Assembly (NCBI RefSeq): GCF_018219815.1
Contig: NZ_JADMKU010000002.1
Coordinates: 186,001-250,000 of the forward strand
Source: Thalassovita aquimarina
GTDB taxonomy: Bacteria; Pseudomonadota; Alphaproteobacteria; Rhodobacterales; Rhodobacteraceae
DNA: 64,000 nucleotides
Direction of reading: 5' to 3'
Both the position numbers and the translations under genes were made by a program. Each line of letters starts with the position of its first letter. Within the stretch, counting starts at the first letter, position 1. Below, piece after piece: positions 1-7,782 of the stretch. The notes beneath the pieces are model-generated. The model did no database searches. It was not told the origin of the DNA and saw only the letters and a program-made list of their open reading frames with translations.

Positions 1-863
1 GATCTTTTCCTGCTTTGGTCACGCCGTTCAAGAACGGCGAGCTGGATCTGGAGACGCTCAAGAAACTGATCGAATGGCATATCGGCGAAGGCAGCGACGG
101 TTTCGTGCCGGTCGGCACCACCGGCGAAAGCCCGACCCTGACCCACCGCGAACATGAAACCGTGGTCGAGGAAGTGGTCAAAGCGGTAGCGGGCCGGGTG
201 CCGGTGATCGCGGGCGCGGGCAGCAACAACACCCTGGAAGGCATCCGGCTGATCCAGCACGCCGAAAAGGTCGGCGCCGATGCCGCCTTGGTGGTCACGC
301 CCTATTACAACAAGCCGACCCAACGCGGGCTGATCGCGCATTTCACCGCGCTGCACGATTGCTGCGATCTGCCGATCATCATCTACAACATCCCGGGCCG
401 GTCGGTCGTCGACATGATCCCGGAAACCATGGGTGAGCTGGCGCAGCTGCCCCGGATCGTCGGCGTCAAGGACGCCACTGGCGATCTTGCCCGGGTCAGC
501 CAGCAGCGCGCCACCTGCGGCGCCGATTTCTGCCAGTTGTCGGGCGAAGACGCCACCGCGCTTGGTTTCAACGCGCATGGCGGGGTCGGCTGCATTTCCG
601 TCACCGCCAACGTGGCGCCGCGGCTGTGCGCCGAATTCCAGGCGGCGACGCTGGCGGGCGATTACGCCAAGGCGCTGGACTACCAGGACCGGCTCATGCC
701 GCTGCACGAAGCGATCTTCATCGAACCGGGGCTGGTCGGCGCGAAATACGCGATGGCCAAGCTGGACCTGTGCAGCGAAGAGGTCCGCCTGCCGTTGACC
801 GGTCTGCAGGACAGCACCAAGGCAAAGATCGACGCAGCCATGGCGCATGCCGGACTGATCTGA
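1..863 (+). CDS. dapA: 4-hydroxy-tetrahydrodipicolinate synthase, 5' end cut by window edge
   Basis: DapA condenses pyruvate with aspartate semialdehyde in the diaminopimelate/lysine pathway in the cytoplasm. The frame is open from base 3 and reads [15 protein letters not shown], so the true start lies left of the window; the TTG at base 15 is internal. Visible family motifs are [10 protein letters not shown] (substrate phosphate-like loop), [21 protein letters not shown] with the active-site Tyr, and VGVKDATGD carrying the Schiff-base Lys. The remaining length (about 286 residues) fits a normal 290-residue enzyme missing only a few residues. A bidirectional terminator follows directly. dapC-like and dapB genes of the same pathway lie elsewhere in the window. 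Confidence 0.97.
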   Translation, partial: SFPALVTPFKNGELDLETLKKLIEWHIGEGSDGFVPVGTTGESPTLTHREHETVVEEVVKAVAGRVPVIAGAGSNNTLEGIRLIQHAEKVGADAALVVTPYYNKPTQRGLIAHFTALHDCCDLPIIIYNIPGRSVVDMIPETMGELAQLPRIVGVKDATGDLARVSQQRATCGADFCQLSGEDATALGFNAHGGVGCISVTANVAPRLCAEFQAATLAGDYAKALDYQDRLMPLHEAIFIEPGLVGAKYAMAKLDLCSEEVRLPLTGLQDSTKAKIDAAMAHAGLI

Positions 864-884
864 CAGTCCCTGAATATCAAATGC

Positions 885-916
885 AAAAACGCCCGGCACA
901 ATACCGGGCGTTTTTT
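885..916. terminator. Bidirectional intrinsic terminator between dapA and the SulP gene
   Basis: CGCCCGG at 890-896 pairs perfectly with CCGGGCG at 904-910 around a 7-base loop. It is flanked by an A-run on the left and a T-run (911-916) on the right, so it can stop transcription from dapA (+) and from the convergent SulP gene (-). Confidence 0.9.
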
Positions 917-935
917 CGTTTGCTGATTGGCGACG

Positions 936-2714
936 TTATTCCGCGGCGCGTTTTTCTTCGTGTTCGATGTCGTCCGCCAGATCGGGACGGGTCAGCGCCA
1001 CCAGCGCATCATATTGCGACAGGAACACCTCGCCGGTCATTTCCTCGAGGAAATGGCTGCGCTGCAGGCGGTCCATCACCGGGCCCTTGACCTCGGACAG
1101 ATGCAGGCTGATGCCGGCATCGTGCAGGCGGTGATTGATCGCCTCGAGGCTTTCCAGCGCCGACATGTCGATTTCGTTCACCGCGGAACATTGCAGCACC
1201 ACATGTTTGACCGGCTGATCCCCGGCAATGCGGTCATAGACGTAATCCTCGAGGAAGCGCGCATTGGCGAAGTAGAGGCTTTCGTCGACCCGCAGGGTCA
1301 GGACGCTGGGATGGGTCTGCACATCGTGACGCAGGATGTTGCGGAAATGCTGGGTACCGGGGACCAGCCCCACCTCGGCCACATGCGGGCGCGAGGTCTT
1401 GTACAGGAACAACAGCACCGACAGCGCCACGCCGGTCGACACGCCGATTTCCACCCCGAAGCCCAGGGTCAGGAAGATGGTCGCGGCGACGGCGGCGAAA
1501 TCGACCTTTGAGTATTTCCAGGTCCGGCTGAGGATCGAGAAATCGACCAGGCTCAGCACGGCCACGATGATGGTCGCGGCCAGCGTCGCCTTGGGCAGGA
1601 AGAACAAGAGCGGCGTCAGCAGCAGCGCGGCGAACAGGATGCCAACGGCGGTGAAGGCGCCCGCGGCGGGCGTTTCCGCGCCGGCGTCGAAATTCACCAC
1701 CGAGCGGGCGAAGCCGCCGGTCACCGGATAGCCGCCGGAAATCGCCGAAGCGATGTTCGACGCGCCAAGGCCCACAAGTTCCTGATCCGGGGTGATACGC
1801 TGGCGTTTCTTGGCGGCCAAGGTCTGCGCGACCGACACCGATTCAACGAAACCGATGATCGAAATCAGCAGCGCCGACACGAACAGCGACGACCAGATTT
1901 CTCCGTTGAAGGACGGCATGGTCAGCGGCGGCAGGCCCATCGGGACGTCGCCGACGATCTTCACGCCCTTGTCGGCCAGGCCGAAAACCCACGTCACCAG
2001 CGTTGTCACCACAACCGCGCCGACGGGGCCGGCCTTGGCCAGGATGTCGGCCAGGCGCGGTTTCAGCCCAAGGCCCAGCAGCAGCGGTTTCAGCCCCTTG
2101 CGCACCCAGAACAGGAACCCGGTCGTCGTCAGGCCGATGAACAGGGTGATCGGGTTGGTCAGGTGCTGATTTTCGAACAGCGACGTCACCAGTTCGATCA
2201 GGTTGTGCCCATGCGCGTCGATGCCGAAGATGTGCTTCAGCTGCGACGTCGCGATCAACACGCCGGACGCGGTGATGAACCCTGCGATCACCGGGTGGGA
2301 CAGGAAATTGGCGAGGAAGCCGAGCCGGAAGATCCCCAGCACCAAAAGGATCATGCCGGAAATGAAGGCCAGCGTGATCGCCGCGGCGGCATATTCCGCC
2401 GTGCCCTGCAGCGCGAGGTTGCCGACCGCTGCCGCCGTCATCAGCGACACCACCGCCACCGGCCCGACCGCCAACGCGCGGGAGGTGCCGAAAATCGCAT
2501 AGGCGACCAGCGGCAGGATCGAGGCGTAAAGCCCCATCTCCGCCGGCAGCCCGGCCAGCAACGCATAGGCCAGAGATTGCGGGATCAGCATGATCGTCAC
2601 GATGACGGCCGCGACCAGGTCGCTGGTCAGGGTGTCCTTGTCATAGGTTTTCGACCATTCCAGGATCGGCAGGTGCCGTTCCAGCGAAGCGCGAGAGAGA
2701 GAAGGCAATCGCAT
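936..2714 (-). CDS. SulP family inorganic anion transporter with STAS domain
   Basis: This is an inner-membrane anion transporter of the SLC26/SulP family (592 aa), probably for sulfate or bicarbonate. The N-terminal two thirds form hydrophobic segments starting with the family signature around residues 45-90 (PQSLAYALLAGLPAEMGLYA and the following GTSRALAVGPVA). The C-terminal about 130 residues are a cytoplasmic STAS domain with the core VNEIDMSALESLEAI. The ATG at 2714 is preceded by AAGGA. It is the last gene of a minus-strand run with the flavoprotein fusion and DUF2892 gene, which suggests a sulfur-related role. The exact anion cannot be read from sequence. Confidence 0.9.
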   Translation of the reverse strand: MRLPSLSRASLERHLPILEWSKTYDKDTLTSDLVAAVIVTIMLIPQSLAYALLAGLPAEMGLYASILPLVAYAIFGTSRALAVGPVAVVSLMTAAAVGNLALQGTAEYAAAAITLAFISGMILLVLGIFRLGFLANFLSHPVIAGFITASGVLIATSQLKHIFGIDAHGHNLIELVTSLFENQHLTNPITLFIGLTTTGFLFWVRKGLKPLLLGLGLKPRLADILAKAGPVGAVVVTTLVTWVFGLADKGVKIVGDVPMGLPPLTMPSFNGEIWSSLFVSALLISIIGFVESVSVAQTLAAKKRQRITPDQELVGLGASNIASAISGGYPVTGGFARSVVNFDAGAETPAAGAFTAVGILFAALLLTPLLFFLPKATLAATIIVAVLSLVDFSILSRTWKYSKVDFAAVAATIFLTLGFGVEIGVSTGVALSVLLFLYKTSRPHVAEVGLVPGTQHFRNILRHDVQTHPSVLTLRVDESLYFANARFLEDYVYDRIAGDQPVKHVVLQCSAVNEIDMSALESLEAINHRLHDAGISLHLSEVKGPVMDRLQRSHFLEEMTGEVFLSQYDALVALTRPDLADDIEHEEKRAAE

Positions 2715-2785
2715 GAGGGTATCCTTGGGGCAAAAGAGGAACTGGCGGGAAGTTCCCGCCAGCGCTTACGTCATGGTGAGGCCGG

Positions 2786-4459
2786 TCAGCTGGCCGATAC
2801 CTTTTCCGGTTTGATCATCCATTCCTTGCCGCGCAGCATGGCCTTCCAGTAGACCGGCGGCAGGATCTGTTCCTTCAGGATCCACGCCGCGCGGGTCGGC
2901 TTGGTCCCATCCAGAACGAATTTCGGGAAGGACGGCAGCAGCGTGCCGCCATAGCCGAACTCGGCCAGGACGATCTTGCCCTTCTCCACCGTCAGCGGGC
3001 AGGACCCGTAACCGTTGTAGATCGCGGTCGGCGATTTGCCGTTGACGTCATCGACAAGGTTTTCGGCCACAACCGGCGCCTGCATCCGCGCCGCGGCGGC
3101 GGTTTTGGCGTTCGGCGCGTTCATCACGTCGCCAAGCGACCAGATATTGTCATATTCCTTGTGGCGCAGCGTCGCCTGATCCACGTCGACCCAGCCGGCG
3201 GCATCGGCCAGCGGCGACACCCGGATGAAATCCGGCGCGGTCTGCGGCGGGCAGACATGCATCATGTCGAACTCGACCTCGACGCGCTCGACCGGCGTGT
3301 CGGGCTTGGCGACGTCGAACCAGGCCTTCTTGGCCGCGCCGTCCACCGCCACGAGGTTGTGGAAGAAGTTCAGGTTGGCATTGTAACGCTCGATGTATTT
3401 TTCCAGCGCCGGGACGTAGTCCTTCACGCCGAACAGCACACCGCCGGCATTCATGAAGTTCACCTCGATGTCTTTCAGCACACCGGTGCGCAGCCAGTGG
3501 TCGCTGGACAGGTACATCGCCTTCTGCGGCGCGCCGGCGCATTTGATCGGCATCGGCGGCTGGGTGAACAGCGCCCGGCCCGATTTCAGTCCCTTGACCA
3601 GGTCCCAGGTATAGGGCGCCAGGTCGTAGCGGTAATTCGATGTCACGCCGTTCTTGCCCAGCGTATCGACCAGACCGTCAACCTTGTGCCAGTCGAGCTT
3701 CAGACCCGGGCACACCACAAGGCGGTCGTATTTCACCACCCGGCAGCCATCGAGGATGACGGCGTTATCCTTGGGTTCGAAAGCCGCGACAGCGGACTTG
3801 ATCCAGTGCACGCCCTTGGGGATCAGGCTGCCCATGGTCTTGGCCGTGGTCTGCGCATCGAAGATGCCGGCGCCGACCATGGTCCAACCGGGCTGGTAAT
3901 AATGAATGTCGGCAGGATCGAGGATGGCGATGTCCAGATCCGGCTTGCGGGCGTGGATGCTCGACGCCACCGCGATCCCGGCGGCACCGCCACCGACGAT
4001 CACCACGTCGAACTTGGCGTCGCCGGTATCGGTCGGTGTCTTGCCGCCATTGACGATGCGGCGCACGACGCCGGCCATGTCGTATCCCGCCGCCTTGGTC
4101 GCGGCGAGGATTTCGGAGGCCGATTTGTCCTTGGCCACCGACAGCGACCACAGCGTGGTCGAGCGAGTGCCGGTGCGGCAATAGGCCAGCGTCGGCCCCG
4201 GAAGTTCGATCAGAGCCTTGCCGAAATCGTCGGCATCCTCGTCGCGCACCTTGCCCGCAACGATCGGCAGGTAACGAATCTGCAGCCCGGCCTTTTCCGC
4301 CGCCGCTTCGATCTCCTCGAAGGTCGGCTGGTCCGCCGCCTCGCCGTCGGGGCGATTGCAGATAATGGAGCGGAAACCCTGCGCGGCAAGCTTGGCCACA
4401 TCATCGGGCTGGATCTGGGGGGCGACGGAAAGTTCGTCTGAAATCTTCTTGGGGTCCAT
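2786..4459 (-). CDS. Fusion of DUF442/phosphatase-like sulfurtransferase domain and SQR-like FAD oxidoreductase
   Basis: This 557-aa protein joins two domains. Residues about 5-140 are a TIGR01244/DUF442 (Blh-type) domain with a Cys-x5-Arg loop, YCRTGTRS (Cys94). Residues about 150-557 are a sulfide:quinone-oxidoreductase-like flavoprotein with the dinucleotide motif VIVGGGAAG (156-161) and Cys250 (VVCPGL), Cys307 (KCAGAPQK) and Cys487 (GSCPL), matching conserved SQR cysteines. The expected role is sulfide or persulfide oxidation coupled to quinone at the membrane. The start at 4459 has GAAAGGA upstream; an in-frame extension to 4579 runs into the DUF2892 gene and is rejected. It follows the DUF2892 gene by 22 bases. 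Confidence 0.88.
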   Translation of the reverse strand: MDPKKISDELSVAPQIQPDDVAKLAAQGFRSIICNRPDGEAADQPTFEEIEAAAEKAGLQIRYLPIVAGKVRDEDADDFGKALIELPGPTLAYCRTGTRSTTLWSLSVAKDKSASEILAATKAAGYDMAGVVRRIVNGGKTPTDTGDAKFDVVIVGGGAAGIAVASSIHARKPDLDIAILDPADIHYYQPGWTMVGAGIFDAQTTAKTMGSLIPKGVHWIKSAVAAFEPKDNAVILDGCRVVKYDRLVVCPGLKLDWHKVDGLVDTLGKNGVTSNYRYDLAPYTWDLVKGLKSGRALFTQPPMPIKCAGAPQKAMYLSSDHWLRTGVLKDIEVNFMNAGGVLFGVKDYVPALEKYIERYNANLNFFHNLVAVDGAAKKAWFDVAKPDTPVERVEVEFDMMHVCPPQTAPDFIRVSPLADAAGWVDVDQATLRHKEYDNIWSLGDVMNAPNAKTAAAARMQAPVVAENLVDDVNGKSPTAIYNGYGSCPLTVEKGKIVLAEFGYGGTLLPSFPKFVLDGTKPTRAAWILKEQILPPVYWKAMLRGKEWMIKPEKVSAS

Positions 4460-4481
4460 GATCTGGAATCCTTTCACGGGG

Positions 4482-4694
4482 TCACACGCGGCATGTATTG
4501 ATGCCAAGCAGACGGTAAAGTGGGCAGAACCTGAGTACGGAACTGAACGCCAGCAAGGCCCCCACCACCATGACCGCAATCCGGGTCGCGCCGATGTCCC
4601 AAACCGCGAAATCGGTCAGGTAGGGCGACAGGAACAACCCGACGCCCAGGACGAGGCGGATCAGACGGTCCAGGTTTCCGACATTGCAGGTCAT
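4482..4694 (-). CDS. DUF2892 (YgaP C-terminal-like) small membrane protein
   Basis: A 70-aa protein with the DUF2892 layout: N-terminal MTCNVGNLDRLIRL, two hydrophobic helices (VLGVGLFLSPYLTDFAVW and IAVMVVGALLAFSS) and the end CPLYRLLGINTC with two cysteines. Such proteins form membrane anchors for rhodanese-type sulfur carriers. The ATG at 4694 has GAAGGAG 6-12 bases upstream, which decides against the longer frame to 4769. It is the first gene of the minus-strand sulfur operon; the partner rhodanese-like activity is probably the Cys-x5-Arg domain of the next gene (inference). Confidence 0.85.
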   Translation of the reverse strand: MTCNVGNLDRLIRLVLGVGLFLSPYLTDFAVWDIGATRIAVMVVGALLAFSSVLRFCPLYRLLGINTCRV

Positions 4695-4968
4695 GCAGTC
4701 TCCTTCAATGCGTAACATATAAGGTATTATGAATATATTTTTCAACCTGAATCCGAGACAGCGGCTCAAAATCGTTGATTTTGAAATTTATTCAATGAGT
4801 TACGGCACAAGATGGGGTTTCGTACTGGGTCGCCCTTTCTTGCCCACTTGGCCGGGCACCCGACGGACCGGTACCGGCTTGCCCTCTTCCTGACCTCGAT
4901 TCCGACCGGCGTTCCACGGGCGCCGCAACGGGGCTTGCACGCATATCCGCCACGAAGGCGCGCGAGTG
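4695..4968 (-). promoter_or_regulatory. Upstream region of the sulfur operon
   Basis: This stretch separates the DUF2892 start from the permease terminator and must hold the promoter of the DUF2892-flavoprotein-SulP operon. It is strongly AT-rich at 4711-4800, unlike the surroundings, and contains the short dyad ATAA-GGTA-TTAT at 4719-4730. It does not contain the full ATTC-N8-GAAT pattern reported for SqrR sites. No coding sequence is visible. Confidence 0.4.
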
Positions 4969-4997
4969 AAAAACCCCCGCCGGATAGGCGGGGGTTT
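4969..4997 (-). terminator. Intrinsic terminator of the ureide operon
   Basis: AAACCCCCGC (4971-4980) pairs with GCGGGGGTTT (4988-4997) around a 7-base loop. Read on the minus strand it ends in a T-run just after the NCS2 permease stop at 5018. Confidence 0.85.
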
Positions 4998-5017
4998 CGA
5001 TGTCGGTCAGGATGCGA

Positions 5018-6367
5018 TCAGTCCAGATCCTCGGGCAGGACCAGGTTCAGGACGATCGACAGCCCCGCCGCGGGCAGCAGCCCGCTGGTCAGCAATATCT
5101 GCTTCGTGCGGGGCAAATGCTGCAACGCATCCGGAACCAGTTGCAGCCCCAGACCAAGCGACAGCGACACCGCGAAGATCACCATGTTGCGGCGGTTCCA
5201 GTTGACCTCAGACAGCATGTTCACGCCCGCCGCAGTCACCATGCCGAACATGACGATCACGCCGCCGCCCAGAACATTGATCGGAACCGTCGACACGATG
5301 GCGCCGAATTTCGGGATCAGCCCACAGACGATCAGGAACAGCGCGCCGATGGTGACGACGTGGCGGCTCATCACGCCAGTGATCGAAATCAGGCCGACAT
5401 TCTGGCTGAACGAGGTGTTGGGTAGGCCGCCGAAAATCCCGGCGATCGCGGTGCCCAGACCGTCGGCAAAGGTCGCGCCGGAAATTTCGGTATCGGTGGC
5501 TTCGCGGTCGGCGCCGCCCTTGCAGATGCCGCTGACATCGCCCACGGTTTCGATCGCCGAGATCACCGCCATGAAGCACATGCCGATGATGATGGCGCTG
5601 TTGAATTCAACACCCCATTTGAACGGCATCGGCGGGGCGAACATGGCGGCACGGCCGACATTGCCGAAATTCACCTGCCCCATCAGCAACGCCACGACAT
5701 AGCCGGCGATCAGCCCGATCAGAACCGCCGCGACCGAACTCAGCCCCTTGGTGAAGAATTTGAAGCCCAGCGTGACCAGGATCACCACCAGCGCCGGCGT
5801 CCACATCGCCAGCGATCCGAATTCCGGCTTGCCGATCAGCGGCACGCCACCGGCGGCATACTGGATGCCCACCTTGACCAGCGACAACCCGATCATCAGC
5901 ACGATCAGACCGGTCACCAGCGGCGGCAGCGCGAAGCGGAGCTTGCCGATCACCGTGCCGAGCAGAAAATGGAAGACACCGCCGATGACGACCCCCGTCA
6001 TCAGCCCGGCCAGACCGGCGGTACCCTGCCCGGCCACCGCCGGGATCATCACCGGCAGAAAGGCAAAGCTGGTGCCCTGCACGATCGGCAACCGCGCACC
6101 CACCGGGCCGATGCCGATGGTCTGGAACAGCGTCGCGATGCCGGCGAACAGCATCGACATCTGGATCATGTAGATCATGTTGGGGAAATCCGGGCTGTTC
6201 GATCCGAATCCGAACCCGGCCGCCCCCGCGACGATGATCGCCGGGGTGACATTGCTGGCGAACATCGCCAGCACATGCTGAATCCCCAGCGGCACCGCCT
6301 TGGCAAGGGGCGGTGTGTAATTCGGGTCCGTCATCTGGACCGGCGTGCCTAGTGTCGTGTCTGTCAT
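5018..6367 (-). CDS. NCS2 family purine permease (uracil-xanthine permease; probable urate/xanthine uptake)
   Basis: A 449-aa polytopic inner-membrane transporter of the nucleobase-cation symporter-2 (NAT) family. The family signature QNVGLISITG is visible around residue 330, and the acidic AIETVGDVSGIC segment precedes it. The N-terminus begins MTDTTLGTPVQ; the ATG at 6367 has AGGAGA upstream, and the long in-frame extension overlapping allA is rejected. It is the last gene of the operon puuE, aminohydrolase, allA, permease, so urate, xanthine or a related purine is the most likely substrate. NCS2 proteins also carry uracil, so substrate is inferred only from context. Confidence 0.88.
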   Translation of the reverse strand: MTDTTLGTPVQMTDPNYTPPLAKAVPLGIQHVLAMFASNVTPAIIVAGAAGFGFGSNSPDFPNMIYMIQMSMLFAGIATLFQTIGIGPVGARLPIVQGTSFAFLPVMIPAVAGQGTAGLAGLMTGVVIGGVFHFLLGTVIGKLRFALPPLVTGLIVLMIGLSLVKVGIQYAAGGVPLIGKPEFGSLAMWTPALVVILVTLGFKFFTKGLSSVAAVLIGLIAGYVVALLMGQVNFGNVGRAAMFAPPMPFKWGVEFNSAIIIGMCFMAVISAIETVGDVSGICKGGADREATDTEISGATFADGLGTAIAGIFGGLPNTSFSQNVGLISITGVMSRHVVTIGALFLIVCGLIPKFGAIVSTVPINVLGGGVIVMFGMVTAAGVNMLSEVNWNRRNMVIFAVSLSLGLGLQLVPDALQHLPRTKQILLTSGLLPAAGLSIVLNLVLPEDLD

Positions 6368-6408
6368 CCCTCGTTCTCCTGTTGGATGCGGCCCCTCTTC
6401 CCGGGGGC

Positions 6409-6897
6409 TCAGCGTTTGATTTGATACGGTGATCGGAACTGGTACTCCTGCAAATTCTTGGTGTCGCCGATGCGATCGACAACGGCGAACAGCCCGGGCG
6501 CATGCAGCGGGGTCAGCACCCCGTGCCAGGTGCCCCGGTGAAAGTTGATGGCCTGCCCCGGTGCGGCGATGAAAGCGCGGATACGGGCGGGCGCGCCCCG
6601 GTCGTCTTCGGCCACGACAACCAGCCATTCATGCTGCGACATCGGGATGAAGGCCTGGCTGCCCTCGGGGTGTCGTTCGACCAGGTCGAGCGTGTATGGC
6701 AGGCTGCGCTGTTCGGCCTTGAAGATCGAAATGCCGGCCCGTCCGCCGGGGCCGAAATCCAGCTGCGCCCGGTCGTGAAAGCGCCCGCAGAAGCCCTGGT
6801 TGATGATCTTGTCCGGTGCGCCCTCGGCCTCCAGCACATCGCCGAAGGGGGCGAAGGCGGCGGCGGTCAGCGGTTCGGTTTTGATCACGTTGGTCAT
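6409..6897 (-). CDS. allA: Ureidoglycolate lyase
   Basis: AllA splits ureidoglycolate into glyoxylate and urea, the last step of the ureide route. The 162-aa length is typical of the family, and the motif HPEGSQAFIPM with the following HEWLVVVA strand and FHRGTWHGVL metal/substrate region is diagnostic. It sits between the ureidoglycine aminohydrolase and the purine permease on the minus strand. The permease starts 41 bases downstream, so co-transcription is likely. A GC-rich dispersed repeat separates it from the upstream gene. Confidence 0.94.
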   Translation of the reverse strand: MTNVIKTEPLTAAAFAPFGDVLEAEGAPDKIINQGFCGRFHDRAQLDFGPGGRAGISIFKAEQRSLPYTLDLVERHPEGSQAFIPMSQHEWLVVVAEDDRGAPARIRAFIAAPGQAINFHRGTWHGVLTPLHAPGLFAVVDRIGDTKNLQEYQFRSPYQIKR

Positions 6898-6917
6898 CTG
6901 TGGTTCCTGTCGGACCG

Positions 6918-6968
6918 GCGGGGGCTACCTGCCCCCGCACCCCCGGGGATATTTGTGAAAAGAAGAAG
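6918..6968 (+). repeat. Dispersed GC-rich intergenic repeat, copy A
   Basis: GCGGGGGC (6918-6925) and GCCCCCGC (6931-6938) form a hairpin, followed by CCCCCGGGGATATTTGTG and an A/G-rich AAAAGAAGAAG end that abuts the stop codon of the aminohydrolase gene. The same order of elements occurs at 13786-13859 (+) and 60234-60306 (-). This copy is the shortest, with only one base between the two GC blocks. Confidence 0.75.
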
Positions 6969-6969
6969 C

Positions 6970-7782
6970 TCAGAGGGCGAGCTTCGGGTGTCGGTTGACG
7001 TCCTTGTAGAGCAGGTAACGGAAGGGTTCGTTGCCGGTGGCGATGCAGGCCTGCGGGCAGAAGGCGCGCAGCCACATGAAATCGCCGGGGCCGACCTCGA
7101 CCCAATCCTTGTTGAGCAGGTAGCGCGCGGTGCCTTGCAGCACGTAAAGCCCGTGTTCCATCACGTGGGTTTCGGCAAACGGAATGCGGCCGCCGGGTTG
7201 GAAGGTGACGATGTTGACATGCATGTCGTGGCGCAGGTCATCCGGATCGGCAAACCGGGTGGTGGCCCATTTGTCGGTATTGGGCATCGGGGTTGGCGCG
7301 ACGTCATGGTCCGAGGTCAGGATCGGACCGGGGCGATTGAGGCCCGGCACGTCCTCGTAGCGTTTGCGGATCCAGTGGAACTGCGCCACGTCATCACCCG
7401 CGTTCCACAGCGCCCATTTGGCACCGGCGGGGATATAGGCGTAGCTGCCCGCGACCAGGCCGTGATCGGCGCCGTCCAGCGTGAGGCGCAGGCGCCCGCG
7501 CGCGACGAATATCCCGGCCTGCGCCTGCGGATCGGGATCGGGCGCATCGCTGCCGCCGCCGGGGGCCAGTTCGACCGCGTATTGCGCGAAGGTTTCGGCG
7601 AAACCGCTGAGCGGCCGGGCGATGATCCAGGCGCGGGTGCCCTGCCAGCCGGGCAGCAAGCTGGCCACGATGTCGCGCATGGTGAGGGCGGGGATGAAGG
7701 CATAGGCGTCGGTGAAGATCGCCCGGCCTTCGGGATTGCCGCTTTGGTCCGGCAATCCGCCGGGGGGAAAGGCGTAAGTCAC
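6970..7782 (-). CDS. (S)-ureidoglycine aminohydrolase (bicupin)
   Basis: The enzyme releases ammonia from ureidoglycine to give ureidoglycolate, the substrate of AllA encoded next. The 270-aa protein has two cupin halves. The C-terminal cupin carries the Mn-binding pattern ETHVMEHG with the later CPQAC region. The start is GTG at 7782, overlapping the stop of puuE by four bases (GTGA), with GGAGGA inside the puuE end; translational coupling is likely. Family members are called AllE or YlbA in enterobacteria. I leave the symbol empty because naming varies. Confidence 0.92.
   Translation of the reverse strand: MTYAFPPGGLPDQSGNPEGRAIFTDAYAFIPALTMRDIVASLLPGWQGTRAWIIARPLSGFAETFAQYAVELAPGGGSDAPDPDPQAQAGIFVARGRLRLTLDGADHGLVAGSYAYIPAGAKWALWNAGDDVAQFHWIRKRYEDVPGLNRPGPILTSDHDVAPTPMPNTDKWATTRFADPDDLRHDMHVNIVTFQPGGRIPFAETHVMEHGLYVLQGTARYLLNKDWVEVGPGDFMWLRAFCPQACIATGNEPFRYLLYKDVNRHPKLAL

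Noticed and set aside
4719-4742. SqrR/BigR-type operator upstream of the sulfur operon
   Set aside because: Only a GAAT half is present at 4731; the partner ATTC at the required 8-base spacing is missing.
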